From: Allorhizobium ampelinum S4
GTDB taxonomy: Bacteria; Pseudomonadota; Alphaproteobacteria; Rhizobiales; Rhizobiaceae
Reading direction: 5' to 3'
NCBI RefSeq assembly: GCF_000016285.1
Contig: NC_011989.1
Coordinates: 2,545,001-2,609,000, forward strand
DNA: 64,000 nucleotides
Both the position numbers and the translations under genes were made by a program. The notes under the pieces were generated by a model. That model made no database searches. It saw only the letters and a list, made by a program, of their open reading frames with translations, and was not told where the DNA came from. Shown here one piece after another: positions 25,619 to 35,656 of this stretch. Positions within the stretch are counted from its first letter, which is position 1; each line of letters begins with the position of its first letter.

Positions 25619-27154
25619 TCAAGGGCTCTTTCCAGCTGCAAGGCTTAGACGTTCCGGTTGCGAGAAACACAGCAAGTCTTCCAGAGGTGCCGGGCGGCCA
25701 TAGAGAAAACCCTGATGTTTGCGGCATCCGGCTTCCACAAGCCAGCGTGCCTGCACCTCCGTTTCGATACCTTCCGCGACAACATCGATGCCGAGCGCCT
25801 GGGCCATTTGCAGCACGGCCTGAACGATAACCTGCCCAACTCGGTCGTCCCCAACCCGGCTGATCAGGCTACGGTCTAGTTTCAACCATTGGATCGGCAG
25901 GCTGCTGAGAGAGGAAATATTCGAATAGCCGGTGCCGAAATCATCGAGCGCAACCCGAACGCCGAGCCGCGAAAGTTCGGAAAGCTCGCGCCCGGCCCGC
26001 AGCAGGTCCGACATGATCAGGTCCTCGGTAATCTCCACCACCAATGCCGTGGCTGGAAAACCGGTCTGTTCCAGGATGGACGCGATGACCATCGCCAGAT
26101 TACCGGACTTGAACTGGCTTGGAGAAATATTGACCGACACGTAGTTGAGCTTGCCAGCCTTGACCAGCGGCGCTGTTTGCGCACAGGCGGCGCGGGCGAC
26201 CTGCGCAAACAACCGATCCAGAAGGTTGCGCTCTTCCGCCAGTGGCAGAAATACACCCGGCAGCACCAGACCGCGATAGGGATGCTGCCAGCGTGCCAGC
26301 ACTTCCACCCCCAGTATCCGCTTGCTGGCTCCATCAACGATCGGCTGGTACCAGGGCATGATTTCATGGCGGTCCATGGCCAGCACCAGTTCCAGCTCCA
26401 GCAAGCGTCGCTCGTTGGCCTCGGCCCAAAGGTCGTCGTCAAAAGCGGTCGCCAGCGACAGCCCAGCTTTCTTGGAAACGTAAAGCGCCATATCGGCATG
26501 CCGCAGCAATTCGGTGGACGATGCGGCATGATCCGGCAGGCTCGCATATCCGATGGACGCCGAGACCTCCAGGCGCTTGCCGTTGAAGAGAACCGGCTCC
26601 TGCAAACTGGCGCGAAAACTTGAGACAAAGGCATGATCGGCCGTCACATCCGACAGATGGTCGAGAATCAATGCAAATTCGTCACCACCCAGCCGTGCCA
26701 CCGTTCCAGGTCCAGCCGCAACCATCAGGCGGCGGGCAAATTCCCGCAGCACCGCATCCCCCGCCTCATGACCATAAGCGTCGTTGATCGCCTTGAACCT
26801 ATCCATATCAACAAGAACAACCGTAACACGGTCGCCTCGAAGGCGGCTCTTCTGGCAAGCGTCGGTCAAAACCGCGGTAAAGCTGCGACGATTGGCAAGC
26901 CCGGTCAATTGGTCCTGCTGGGCCAGTGCAATGGCACGTTCGCGCTCCTGAACCAGCTCCTCCGTGCGCTGCATGACCCGCTGTTCGAGATCTTCCGCCT
27001 GTCGTGCCAATTGGCAATTGGCCATGTAAAGTTCACGCGCACGCGCTTCCAGCAATGTCTCGGCTTGGCGGCGGGCCGCGCGCTCGCGCTCCAGACGGCG
27101 GGTCAGCCGGTCGATCCGATCAGGCTCGGAAACCTCAAATGGCTGGTTTACCAT
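25619..27154 (-). CDS. GGDEF-EAL cyclic-di-GMP enzyme coupled to H-NOX
   Basis: 511 residues. A coiled coil (about 15-75, RLERERAARRQAETLLEARA) leads into a GGDEF domain with intact GGDEF at 156-160, then an EAL domain with EVLARW as signature, VNISPSQF, VEITEDL, ALDDFGTGYS, KLDRSLI, AEGIET and the final HQGFLYGRP. All residues needed for phosphodiesterase activity are there, and the GGDEF half also looks active, so it may make or break c-di-GMP depending on input. The ATG shares bases with the stop of the H-NOX gene (TGATG). No sensor domain of its own, consistent with control by the partner H-NOX. Confidence 0.92.
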   Translation of the reverse strand: MVNQPFEVSEPDRIDRLTRRLERERAARRQAETLLEARARELYMANCQLARQAEDLEQRVMQRTEELVQERERAIALAQQDQLTGLANRRSFTAVLTDACQKSRLRGDRVTVVLVDMDRFKAINDAYGHEAGDAVLREFARRLMVAAGPGTVARLGGDEFALILDHLSDVTADHAFVSSFRASLQEPVLFNGKRLEVSASIGYASLPDHAASSTELLRHADMALYVSKKAGLSLATAFDDDLWAEANERRLLELELVLAMDRHEIMPWYQPIVDGASKRILGVEVLARWQHPYRGLVLPGVFLPLAEERNLLDRLFAQVARAACAQTAPLVKAGKLNYVSVNISPSQFKSGNLAMVIASILEQTGFPATALVVEITEDLIMSDLLRAGRELSELSRLGVRVALDDFGTGYSNISSLSSLPIQWLKLDRSLISRVGDDRVGQVIVQAVLQMAQALGIDVVAEGIETEVQARWLVEAGCRKHQGFLYGRPAPLEDLLCFSQPERLSLAAGKSP

Positions 27155-27705
27155 CACGATGCGCTCTCGGCGATCACAAACAGAGTTGCCCCATCGTCGC
27201 GCGCGCTGCGTTCGACCTTAACAATGCTTCCAAAATGCCGGGCAGCCCCTTGGATCAGGCCTTCCGCCAAGGCCTCCATTTTCCGCCCGGACCGATAGAG
27301 CATGGACAGGGACGTACCGTCCTGGCTGAGAATTTCGAAGGAAGGCAATTCCGCGTCGGGATAGAGCTTTTTCACCTCGACATGAATATGGGCATCAATG
27401 CTGGCGAGAAAGCCGAAGAGACCGCCGCTGCGGTCGAAAAAGCCTGGAAACAACACGGCGAAACGTCCCGCAAGATGCAGTCCGAACGCCTGCATCAATG
27501 CATCGACACCAAGGCCGGAGCGTTGCGACAGCGCAGCCAGCAGCGCCATCATTTCACGATGGTCATAGGTGCCGACGCTGGTATAGGCTCCGCCACTGGC
27601 AAGCCCATTGGTCAGTAGAGAGGCTTCGATAATGTCGTCGGCCATGTCTTCATTCCAGGTCGCGGCGACGAATTCGAGCATTTCCGTAAAAACCATCCCT
27701 TTCAT
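27154..27705 (-). CDS. H-NOX heme-based nitric oxide sensor
   Basis: 183 residues with the heme-NO-binding fold: YTSVGTYDHREM near 41-52, the proximal-His region SIDAHIHVEVKKLYPDAELP (His108 best fits), and the heme-propionate motif YRSGR (Tyr137, Ser139, Arg141). Stand-alone H-NOX proteins bind NO or O2 and pass the signal to a partner encoded next door, commonly a histidine kinase or a c-di-GMP enzyme. Here the downstream, overlapping gene is a GGDEF-EAL protein, so NO probably tunes c-di-GMP and with it surface attachment. A GGGATAG ribosome site precedes the ATG. Confidence 0.9.
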   Translation of the reverse strand: MKGMVFTEMLEFVAATWNEDMADDIIEASLLTNGLASGGAYTSVGTYDHREMMALLAALSQRSGLGVDALMQAFGLHLAGRFAVLFPGFFDRSGGLFGFLASIDAHIHVEVKKLYPDAELPSFEILSQDGTSLSMLYRSGRKMEALAEGLIQGAARHFGSIVKVERSARDDGATLFVIAESAS

Positions 27706-27824
27706 AGTCTATCCCAATGCCTCCCAGCTATCGACGCGAGGCAACAATATGAGGGAAAACTTAACAACAAAGCGTTGTACCATCCATCTCTACGACCCAA
27801 ATATACTTTGTGGTGAATGCAGTC

Positions 27825-28730
27825 TTACCGCATTGATGGAAGTTTACGCGCCATGGGCAGCAAGCATTGGCGTGCTGCGGCAAGGACGCTTGCCGTTAGC
27901 GGATCGAGCGCCCGGCCCAGCGCCCTGCTCCAATGCCAATAAAGCGGCACGGCAAGCGGTTGATCCGGCCTCAGATCCACCAGCACGCCCTCGGCAATCA
28001 AGGGTGCCACCGAAACTGCCGGGTTCATGCCCCAGCCCAGCCCCAGACGCGAGGCATCGATAAAAGCCTGGCTGGAGGGCAGCCAATGGCAAGGGGGTGA
28101 CAATCGACATCCGGCCACCTGCTCTATCCAGGCGGTTTGCAATCCATCCTTAGCGTTGAAAGTAAGGCAAGGGGCGACAGCCAGAGCCTCAGCGGTGACG
28201 CCCTGGGGAAACCATCTCGCTACAAAATCCGGGCTGGCCGTGGCGCGGTAGGTCAGCAATCCAAGCGGTCGGCAATCGCAGCCCTGAACGGGCGCGGCAA
28301 GCGAGGTCACCGCCGCCCGCACCTCACCGCGCCGCAGCCAATCGGCACTGTGGTCCTGATCGTCAAGCACCAGATCGAACAACAGGCCCTCCACCGCAGC
28401 CATGGCTGGCACGAACCATGTCGCGAGACTATCGGCATTGATTGCCAGCCGCACCGTCACCTGCGCCGCCTGCGCAAGGCCGAGATCTCCGATCACCTCG
28501 CGCTCCAGCAAGGCCACTTCCTCGGCATGGCGGCAAAGCCTCGCGCCCGCCGAGGTCGGCAAGCAAGGTTGGCCACGAATGATCAGCGCCGTGCCGGATC
28601 GCTCCTCCAGCAGCTTGATGCGCTGCGAGATCGCCGATTGCGTTACCCCCAATTGCCGGGCCGCCTTTTCAAAGCTGCCGCTGCGGAGCACAGCCACCAG
28701 CGCCGATAACTGCTCACCATCGAATGCCAT
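27825..28730 (-). CDS. argP: LysR-type regulator of the arginine/lysine exporter
   Basis: 301 residues. The N-terminal winged helix (ALVAVLRSGSFEKAARQLGV...SAISQRIKLLEE) is typical for LysR proteins, and the whole sequence follows ArgP/LysG (IciA). It stands back to back with the argO/lysE exporter, 86 bases apart. ArgP senses intracellular arginine and lysine and activates the exporter. The divergent gap is AT-rich with T-N11-A-type dyads such as the ATTAG...CTAAT elements. Start at 28730; no other start fits better. Confidence 0.88.
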   Translation of the reverse strand: MAFDGEQLSALVAVLRSGSFEKAARQLGVTQSAISQRIKLLEERSGTALIIRGQPCLPTSAGARLCRHAEEVALLEREVIGDLGLAQAAQVTVRLAINADSLATWFVPAMAAVEGLLFDLVLDDQDHSADWLRRGEVRAAVTSLAAPVQGCDCRPLGLLTYRATASPDFVARWFPQGVTAEALAVAPCLTFNAKDGLQTAWIEQVAGCRLSPPCHWLPSSQAFIDASRLGLGWGMNPAVSVAPLIAEGVLVDLRPDQPLAVPLYWHWSRALGRALDPLTASVLAAARQCLLPMARKLPSMR

Positions 28731-28816
28731 TAGAATTTCTTATGACTGGTTATATTTGTTAATTTTTCTAATGAATTCATTTGCATTAGTCAAAGGGCCA
28801 CAACCTGGAGACCTCT

Positions 28817-29422
28817 ATGCAAAACGCCTATTTTTCCGGCCTGTTTCTTGGCCTGAGCCTGATTGTCGCCATTGGTGCGCAAAACGCCTTCCTGCTGCGC
28901 CAGGGCTTGCGGCGCGAGCATGTCTTTATCCTCTGCCTGACCTGCGCCGCCTCTGATGCCTTGCTGATCGTGCTTGGCATTTCCGCGCTGGCGACAGTAA
29001 CCGCACTTCTGCCCGCTTTTGAGCCGGTGCTGCGCTATGGTGGCGCGGCGTTTCTTCTGGCCTATAGCGCCCGGCATGCCTTCGCTGCGCTGAAAACCGA
29101 AAGCGGCCTTGCGCCCGGCGAGGCAAAGCCCAGCACGCTCACCGCCAGCCTTGCCACCTGCCTCGCCCTTACCTTTCTCAACCCGCATGTCTATCTGGAT
29201 ACGGTGCTGCTGATCGGCTCTATTTCCAGCCGCTTTGCGGATCACAAGACAGCCTTCGGCCTTGGCGCGGTTTCGGCTTCCTTCCTGTTTTTCTTCTCGC
29301 TCGGCTTTGGCGCACGGCTATTGGTGCCGGTATTTGCGCGGCCCGTCTCCTGGCGCATTCTGGATGCAATCATCGCCGTGGTCATGGCCTGGATCGCCAT
29401 CGGGCTGATCCGGCATTCGTAA
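28817..29422 (+). CDS. argO: LysE/ArgO-type basic amino acid exporter
   Basis: 201 residues with the LysE fold: membrane segments near 4-24, 36-60, 66-84, 110-130, 145-168 and 178-198. The opening GLFLGLSLIVAIGAQNAFLLRQGL and the block TFLNPHVYLDTV carry the conserved Gly-Ala-Gln-Asn and Asn-Pro motifs of the family. It exports arginine and/or lysine, protecting against overload from peptides or a cell's own synthesis. It is divergent from argP, which should activate it. GGAGACC ribosome site before the ATG. Ordinary length for the family. Confidence 0.9.
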   Translation: MQNAYFSGLFLGLSLIVAIGAQNAFLLRQGLRREHVFILCLTCAASDALLIVLGISALATVTALLPAFEPVLRYGGAAFLLAYSARHAFAALKTESGLAPGEAKPSTLTASLATCLALTFLNPHVYLDTVLLIGSISSRFADHKTAFGLGAVSASFLFFFSLGFGARLLVPVFARPVSWRILDAIIAVVMAWIAIGLIRHS

Positions 29423-29425
29423 GCG

Positions 29426-30556
29426 TCAATTCACCGGAAAACGCCGCGCCTGCCACTGGCTTTTCGGCACGGCGGCACCGAGTGAATAGCTGAAACTGGT
29501 GATCGCCTGGGTCTTGGCATCCGTTTCGCAATGATAGCCGATATCATACCATTGGCCCCGGCTGCGGAAGGCAGCGCCTGACACATCCATCAACCGAGCC
29601 GTAACGGTCTGTCGCGTCGTCGGAGATCCCGCGATCACATCCGGCACGGCACCGGGCACGGCGCGGCGGACCTGTTCCAGCATTTCAATGCTGCAAATCT
29701 GCACGATCCGGCGTTCCGGCGGCAGCGTGCCGAGGGCTTGGCGCACCCGCGGATCGGACAGCGTTGCCTTGGAATAGATCCGTTTGGCGGGCTTCAACGC
29801 GGCAACCGGTCCGGCTTTCTTGTCCGCCACAACAGGCGAAGGCAAGGCCTCCGGCTTCTGCTGCGGCTTCGTTGCACTCTCCTCATCCAGCGCAAAGCGT
29901 TGCTCCGTCACCAGCCCGCCGCCCGGCTTTTCCACCTTGTCCGGCGTCGGCAATTGCCCGGCCAGCCCGGCATCCGGCGGCGTCACATCCTTAGGCAGGG
30001 CGGGCGGCTGCGGCGGCTCAGTCTTTTGTGGATCACCTACGGCAGACTTGTCTGGCCCGGCCTTCGGGGCATCGGGGGGTGGTGACTGGGTTTGCGCTGC
30101 CGGTTCCTCGGCAGGCGGCGGCACAGGCGGCGCATCCTCCTTCGGGGCCTCCTCGTCCTTCGGGGCTGATTCCAGAGCTTGCGGCTTATCATCGGCGGGC
30201 TTTGGCGGCTCCTGCTGTGGCGCAGGTGCAGGCGGTTTGGCTTCCTGCTTTTCCTCTGGCTTCTTCTCTTCAGCTTTGGGTGCCGCAGGTGCCGGGGCTT
30301 CCTTTGGCTTGGCCTCCGGCTTCAACTCCAACTGCAATTGCTTTTCCGGTTTTGGCTTTTCAGGTTGAGGCTTCTCCTCTGGCGGCGGCTCAATGGAAAC
30401 CGACACGACCTCTTCCTTCGGCGCATCCGGCGCCTGGGCGGGCCAATGGGCCAGGAATGCCAGAACCAGAAGCCCATGCAGCAGCACCGAGGCGGTGATG
30501 CCCCAGACAAAGCGCTTATGCATCGGTTGCGGCTTTTCCTGCATTGCCCGATCCAT
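29426..30556 (-). CDS. TonB-like membrane protein with C-terminal DUF930 domain
   Basis: About 376 residues from the ATG at 30556; ATGs at 30544 and 30523 are also possible and no ribosome site decides. After a short basic N-terminus comes one membrane helix (VWGITASVLLHGLLVLAFLA), then about 190 residues of Pro/Lys/Glu/Ala repeats (EEKPQPEKPKPEKQ...), a TonB-like periplasm-spanning stalk. The last 120 residues (LSDPRVRQALGTLPPERRIVQICSIEML...) match the DUF930 domain of Rhizobiales. It overlaps nothing and converges on argO with only 3 bases between stops. Function unknown; probably inner-membrane anchored with a periplasmic domain. Confidence 0.8.
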   Translation of the reverse strand: MDRAMQEKPQPMHKRFVWGITASVLLHGLLVLAFLAHWPAQAPDAPKEEVVSVSIEPPPEEKPQPEKPKPEKQLQLELKPEAKPKEAPAPAAPKAEEKKPEEKQEAKPPAPAPQQEPPKPADDKPQALESAPKDEEAPKEDAPPVPPPAEEPAAQTQSPPPDAPKAGPDKSAVGDPQKTEPPQPPALPKDVTPPDAGLAGQLPTPDKVEKPGGGLVTEQRFALDEESATKPQQKPEALPSPVVADKKAGPVAALKPAKRIYSKATLSDPRVRQALGTLPPERRIVQICSIEMLEQVRRAVPGAVPDVIAGSPTTRQTVTARLMDVSGAAFRSRGQWYDIGYHCETDAKTQAITSFSYSLGAAVPKSQWQARRFPVN

Positions 30557-30665
30557 ACACGGCGCTGACGCCCGCCGCAAACCCGCAAGGTCCACTTCGC
30601 CACTTCCAGGCAGACACAATGGCGTGCTAACAGACGCATGTCAGCCACGCCATTGCGGAGCCACC

Positions 30666-31829
30666 ATGTTCCTCAGCCCTACCGATCTGCACGCACTCAC
30701 CGCCATCCGCCAGGAGCTTCATCGCTATCCGGAAGTCTCCGGTGAGGAACAAGAGACAGCCCGGCGGGTCGTCGAGGCACTGACGCCGCTCCACCCGGAC
30801 CGCATTCTGACCGGGCTTGGCGGCCATGGCGTAGCGGCGGTGTTTTCGGGTGCGGCACCCGGCCCGACCCTGCTGTTTCGCTCAGAACTCGACGCGCTGC
30901 CGATTACGGAAAAAACAGGCCTGCCCTATGGATCGACAATCCCGGGGAAAGGCCATCTCTGCGGCCATGACGGCCATTCCACCATTCTGCTGGCACTGGC
31001 GCTTGGCCTGTCGCGCCAGCCGCCTGCCACAGGCCTCGTTGTGCTGCTGTTTCAGCCTGCCGAGGAAAATGGGGCTGGTGCCGCCGCTGTGCTGGCCGAT
31101 CCGCGCTTTGCTGAGATTGCGCCGGATCTGGCCTTTTCCCTGCACAATCTGCCGGGTCTTCCACTCGGCCATGTGGCGCTGAAGGCAGGCCCGGTCAATT
31201 GCGCCTCACGCGGGCTGAAAATAACGCTGACCGGCAAAACCGCCCATGCCTCGCAGCCCGAAACCGGCCTGTCGCCGATGCAGGCGATCAGCAGCCTGAT
31301 GCCAGCCCTGACCGCCCTCTCCCACAGCGCCCCACCCGCCCCCGACTTCCGCCTCGCCACCGTGACCCACGCACAACTCGGCGAACCCGCCTTCGGCATC
31401 GCGCCCGGCGACGGCGAAATCTGGGTGACACTGCGAACCTTGACCGATGAGGGCATGGACGGGCTTTGCAGCCAAGCCGAAGCCCTCGCCCACGCAACCG
31501 CCGCACAACACGGCCTTGGCCTGACCCTCACCTATCACGACATCTTCCTGCACTGCGAAAACGCCCCGCAAGCCGTCACCGCCCTCACCACCGCCCTCGA
31601 TGCCGAAGGCATACCCCACGACGCCCGCACCCTGCCCATGCGCGCCTCCGAAGACTTCGGCCGCTTCCGCACCATCTGCCCCACCGCCATGTTCTTCCTC
31701 GGCGCAGGCGAGACACATCCGGCGTTGCACAACCCGGATTATGACTTTCCGGATGTGTTGATTGAGGTTGGGGCAAGGGTATTTATGCGGGTCGTGCGGG
31801 GGAGATTGGCGGCGAGAGATTATATTTAG
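30666..31829 (+). CDS. M20-family amidohydrolase
   Basis: 387 residues from the ATG at 30666. Metal-site motifs of the M20D aminoacylase/hippurate-hydrolase group are present: LRQELHRYPEVSG-type opening (IRQELHRYPEVSGEE), LFRSELDALPI, GHLCGHDGHSTILL, LLFQPAEENGAGA and the SLHNLPGLPLG block. It hydrolyses N-acyl amino acids or related amides; the substrate is open. The frame extends upstream to 30393, but only as antisense of the DUF930 gene, so I reject that start. The 3' half is unusually rich in C at third positions. No operon partner. Confidence 0.88.
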   Translation: MFLSPTDLHALTAIRQELHRYPEVSGEEQETARRVVEALTPLHPDRILTGLGGHGVAAVFSGAAPGPTLLFRSELDALPITEKTGLPYGSTIPGKGHLCGHDGHSTILLALALGLSRQPPATGLVVLLFQPAEENGAGAAAVLADPRFAEIAPDLAFSLHNLPGLPLGHVALKAGPVNCASRGLKITLTGKTAHASQPETGLSPMQAISSLMPALTALSHSAPPAPDFRLATVTHAQLGEPAFGIAPGDGEIWVTLRTLTDEGMDGLCSQAEALAHATAAQHGLGLTLTYHDIFLHCENAPQAVTALTTALDAEGIPHDARTLPMRASEDFGRFRTICPTAMFFLGAGETHPALHNPDYDFPDVLIEVGARVFMRVVRGRLAARDYI

Positions 31830-31922
31830 TGTCAATGAGACACGAAGTGAGATCAACCTGTTGCGTCCACTCCCTGGTTGAGGCCTACTATTGAATATGC
31901 CTTAGACATTAGGTCCCAAAAT

Positions 31923-32855
31923 ATGCAGAACCAGCACTATGTCCCCAAATTTTTGTTGAAGAATTTCGCCGACATTGATGGCCGGGTATATAGATACAAT
32001 AAAAGCACAGACATAGTTGGGAAAGTGCCCCCGAAACATGCCGCTTCAATTATGAATTTCTACGAATTCGAAATTCGAGGAAAAAAGATAAGTTTCGAAG
32101 ATCGGTTTCAAAACATAGAAACCAAGGCAGCACCTAGCTTCAGGAAGATTGCCCTCAACAACTCAGTCGCAAATCTCACTGAATCAGAGCGATCTAATAT
32201 TGCTAATTTCATAGCTGCTCAAGCTTTTAGAACCCAAGCATTTCTCGGAAATCTTAAGGAACAACCGAACAGGACAGAAATAGGCGAGACACTTGAAAGG
32301 CTTTGGGAAAGCACGTTTATAACAGTTGACATAATAGAAAATCGACACTGGGTGCTGCTAAAAATTGAACATGACGATATATTATATCTTGGCGATCAAC
32401 CGGTTGTTTTACAGCACACAAAAGACCCGGCTGGCGTTCGCTGCCTCGGCTTTGACATCTTAGGTGTCGAGGCATTTCTCCCAATCAGCCCGAAGCTTGC
32501 GATCTACTTACCATGCCGTTCGACGACAGAAGAAATCATTTCTTTTTATCGAAATGGTACCCAGATCTTGGAAAGCCTTTGGAAATCTGGGCTCGGAATG
32601 ACCATTGACGCTTTCACAATTCAAAGAGATTTACGGCGCGCTCAACATTTGTATGAGGCAATCACAACTGGAAAACCTGCTCCCTGCGCGTCAGAGTCTG
32701 TACTAAACCTTAATTATTTACAGGCCGCGTGGTCCTACCAATGGCTCTTCTCCAACAAGGGCGATTTTACAACTGCGAAAATGGTTCTTTCTGAATCTCC
32801 ACAATACCGAAAAGCACCTGAAACCAGCCTTGCTAAGCCTGCCTTCATAACTTGA
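31923..32855 (+). CDS. DUF4238-domain protein, AT-rich
   Basis: 310 residues from the ATG at 31923, where the family's opening MQNQHYVPKFLLKNFAD begins. The HYVPxFxLxxF motif and the later DIIENRHWVLLKIEHDD and YLGDQPVVL blocks are the DUF4238 pattern. No enzymatic role is established. The coding sequence is clearly AT-richer than its neighbours and uses other codons (many AAA, ATA, TTA), so it was probably acquired. It is inserted between an M20 gene and rpoD. Such genes occur sporadically in accessory regions; a defence role is possible but unproven. Confidence 0.75.
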   Translation: MQNQHYVPKFLLKNFADIDGRVYRYNKSTDIVGKVPPKHAASIMNFYEFEIRGKKISFEDRFQNIETKAAPSFRKIALNNSVANLTESERSNIANFIAAQAFRTQAFLGNLKEQPNRTEIGETLERLWESTFITVDIIENRHWVLLKIEHDDILYLGDQPVVLQHTKDPAGVRCLGFDILGVEAFLPISPKLAIYLPCRSTTEEIISFYRNGTQILESLWKSGLGMTIDAFTIQRDLRRAQHLYEAITTGKPAPCASESVLNLNYLQAAWSYQWLFSNKGDFTTAKMVLSESPQYRKAPETSLAKPAFIT

Positions 32856-32871
32856 CAAGCAGCGAGATTTA

Positions 32872-32904
32872 ACAAAAAACCCGGCGTTTCCGCCGGGTTT
32901 TCAA
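32872..32904. terminator. Bidirectional terminator between DUF4238 gene and rpoD
   Basis: AAAAAACCCGGCG and CGCCGGGTTTT pair around a TTTC loop. A-run on one side and T-run on the other let it end both converging transcripts. Confidence 0.85.
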
Positions 32905-32924
32905 CTCTTAGCTCTTCGCTAACC

Positions 32925-34970
32925 TTAGCTATCCAGGAAGCTGCGCAGTTTGCGCGAGCGGCTCGGATGCTTGAGCTTGCGAAGTGCCTTGGCTTCGATC
33001 TGGCGGATACGTTCGCGGGTAACCGAGAACTGTTGGCCGACTTCTTCCAGCGTGTGGTCGGTGTTCATGCCGATGCCGAAGCGCATGCGCAACACGCGCT
33101 CTTCGCGTGGCGTCAGCGATGCCAACACACGGGTGGTGGTTTCGCGCAGGTTGGCCTGGATGGCGGCGTCGATGGGCAGTAGCGCGTTCTTGTCCTCGAT
33201 GAAGTCGCCGAGATGCGAATCTTCCTCGTCGCCCACAGGGGTTTCGAGCGAGATCGGCTCCTTGGCGATTTTCAGCACCTTGCGGACTTTTTCGAGCGGC
33301 ATGGCCAGCTTTTCAGCCAGTTCTTCCGGGGTCGGTTCGCGGCCGATTTCGTGCAGCATCTGGCGCGAGGTCCGAACGATCTTGTTGATCGTTTCGATCA
33401 TATGCACCGGAATACGGATCGTGCGGGCCTGGTCGGCAATCGAACGGGTGATTGCCTGCCGGATCCACCACGTCGCATAGGTGGAGAACTTATAGCCGCG
33501 CCGGTATTCGAACTTGTCAACCGCCTTCATCAGGCCGATATTGCCTTCCTGAATCAGGTCAAGGAATTGCAGGCCGCGATTGGTGTATTTTTTGGCAATC
33601 GAAATAACCAGACGCAGATTGGCCTCGACCATTTCCTTCTTGGCGATCCGGGCTTCGCGTTCGCCCTTCTGTACCATGGAGACGATACGGCGGAATTCAG
33701 CGATGGAAATGCCGGTTTCTGTGGCCAGATTCTGGATTTCCTGACGGATTTCCCGGATCGTGTTGTTTTCTTCGCGGGCGAAATCCTTCCAGCCTCGGGC
33801 AGCCAGATTGCCGACCGACTTCATCCAGTTGGGATCAAGTTCCGCGCCCTGATATTGCTCCAGGAAGCTGTCGCGCTTGACGCCGTAGCTTTCAGCCAAC
33901 CGCAACAGGCGGCCTTCGTTCTGCATCAGGCGCTTGGAAATGTCGTAGAGCTGCTCGACAAGGCTGTCGATCCGGTTCTGGTTCAGCGACAGCGATTTGA
34001 CTGCCGTGATCAACTGATCCTTCAGCTCCTTGTAGCGCCGCTCCTGGCCTGACGACAGCGTGCCGGCACAGGCCAGGCGCGCTTCCACCTGCTGGTCCTG
34101 CAACTTGCGCAGCTTTTTGTAGGTATCGGCGATCAGGTCGAGGGTTTCCATGACCTGGGGCCGCAACTCGGCTTCCATGGCGGCCAGCGAAAGATTGGAC
34201 TCGTCTTCGTCCTCTTCCTCTTCTTCCGGCATCTGCATGTCGCCGCCGACATTGGTGATGTCGTCTTCGCTGGAGCGGACCCGGCGGGTCTTTTCCTTTT
34301 CCTCGGCAGCCTTGCGATCCGCCTCGATTTTTTCCGGGCTCTGGAATTGAGGCGCGGCCTTGGCCTCGGGACCGGAATAGGTGGTCTCGAGATCGATGAT
34401 CTCGCGCAGCAGCGTCGTGCCTTCGTTCAACTCGTCGCGCCAGATAATCAGCGCCTGGAAGGTCAGCGGGCTCTCACAGAGACCGGCGATCATCGTTTCG
34501 CGGCCAGCCTCGATGCGCTTGGCAATGGCGATTTCGCCTTCGCGCGACAACAGCTCCACCGAGCCCATTTCGCGCAGATACATGCGCACCGGGTCGTCCG
34601 TGCGGTCGGTCGGCTCTTTCTTCTTGGCTGTGGCAACAGCGGTATTGCCAGCAGGCGCCAGTTCGCCGCCTTCGCTTTCGGCTTCTTCGTCGTTGTCGCT
34701 TTCTTCGGCTGCCGGATCTTCGGCGTCCTCGTCCTCGACGACGTTGATGCCCATGTCGGAAAGCATCGCCATGGTGTCTTCGATCTGCTCCGAGGTCACT
34801 TCCTCAGACGGCAGAACCGAATTCAACTCATCCATAGTGACGTAGCCGCGCTTCTTGGCGGCCTTGATCATTTTCTTGACCGCGTCATCCGAAAGATCGA
34901 GAAGCGGACCGTCGGTCGCGCCATCGCGCTCGTTCTCGGCTTCTTCGTTTTCCTTGACCTTGGTTGCCAT
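32925..34970 (-). CDS. rpoD: Primary sigma factor RpoD (sigma-70)
   Basis: 681 residues from the ATG at 34968-34970 ([10 protein letters not shown]); the frame extends to 35051 without start support. An acidic N-terminal region 1.1 is followed by region 1.2 ([21 protein letters not shown]), a large non-conserved region, region 2 ([30 protein letters not shown]), region 3 ([10 protein letters not shown]) and region 4 with the -35-binding helix-turn-helix ([19 protein letters not shown]). It directs RNA polymerase to housekeeping promoters. It follows dnaG on the same strand with 686 bases between, as in the widespread dnaG-rpoD arrangement. Confidence 0.98.
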   Translation of the reverse strand: MATKVKENEEAENERDGATDGPLLDLSDDAVKKMIKAAKKRGYVTMDELNSVLPSEEVTSEQIEDTMAMLSDMGINVVEDEDAEDPAAEESDNDEEAESEGGELAPAGNTAVATAKKKEPTDRTDDPVRMYLREMGSVELLSREGEIAIAKRIEAGRETMIAGLCESPLTFQALIIWRDELNEGTTLLREIIDLETTYSGPEAKAAPQFQSPEKIEADRKAAEEKEKTRRVRSSEDDITNVGGDMQMPEEEEEDEDESNLSLAAMEAELRPQVMETLDLIADTYKKLRKLQDQQVEARLACAGTLSSGQERRYKELKDQLITAVKSLSLNQNRIDSLVEQLYDISKRLMQNEGRLLRLAESYGVKRDSFLEQYQGAELDPNWMKSVGNLAARGWKDFAREENNTIREIRQEIQNLATETGISIAEFRRIVSMVQKGEREARIAKKEMVEANLRLVISIAKKYTNRGLQFLDLIQEGNIGLMKAVDKFEYRRGYKFSTYATWWIRQAITRSIADQARTIRIPVHMIETINKIVRTSRQMLHEIGREPTPEELAEKLAMPLEKVRKVLKIAKEPISLETPVGDEEDSHLGDFIEDKNALLPIDAAIQANLRETTTRVLASLTPREERVLRMRFGIGMNTDHTLEEVGQQFSVTRERIRQIEAKALRKLKHPSRSRKLRSFLDS

Positions 34971-35656
34971 GTATCTCGTCGCTTTCCCTGACGCTTCAAT
35001 TTTCCGCAGTGCTGTCACGCGCCAGATGGGGCATAGCCTTGCACCGACCACTACGAATCACTGGTTATGACCTACAGCGCCATGCGCGGACCATACGCAC
35101 GAAACACGCTGTAAAACCTTAAATGTGCAGCACAACTTCTCAAACCAGATGAGGCCGAAGAAAAACCATGCCTTAGATGCGAAACATTCCGTCAGCCTTG
35201 GTGCTTTCCTGAAGGAAATGGCACGTTGACCAAGCAATGTCTAATTCCCGGTTGACCACCACGGTTCCCGTCGATTGCGGTATAACTACACAAACAGGCG
35301 ACGAAGCCCGCCAGCATAGACCCGGCGCAACCTGCGTCACCTTGTTTTTTCGTTTGACCGTGATTCCCACAATTTATCGATACGTCAAGCCTTTTAAAGC
35401 GATTGTGCCTGTTGATATCGCGAAAAAACCATTCATCTCGCTCTACGCTCCTTATCCAAACGCCTCCACACGCGCCACAAGTGGCAGGGAGCCATTTAAT
35501 CGCCACGTCATTAACCTGTCCTTTTGGAACATCCTTTCGGGACAGGCACGGCCTCGATCTCAGGAACTTCACCCGGTTTGAACTGAAATCTAGGCACTCA
35601 CGCCGCCGATACAAGGGGCGCGGTTGGTATCTGCCATAACAAAGCTTGCAAAACCG
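34971..35656. other. 686-base gap between dnaG and rpoD
   Basis: No convincing gene. Open frames on both strands are rich in Arg, Cys and Ser and lack starts with ribosome sites. The stretch must hold the rpoD promoter; a leftward TTGACG at about 35384 stands out but no good -10 follows at 17 bases. Confidence 0.4.

Noticed and set aside
30393..30665. N-terminal extension of the M20 amidohydrolase
   Set aside because: The extension is only antisense of the DUF930 gene's proline-rich region; the family starts at the ATG at 30666.
35192..35614. 140-residue leftward frame between rpoD and dnaG
   Set aside because: Cys/Arg/Gly-rich, no ribosome site, no recognisable domain; region is probably regulatory.
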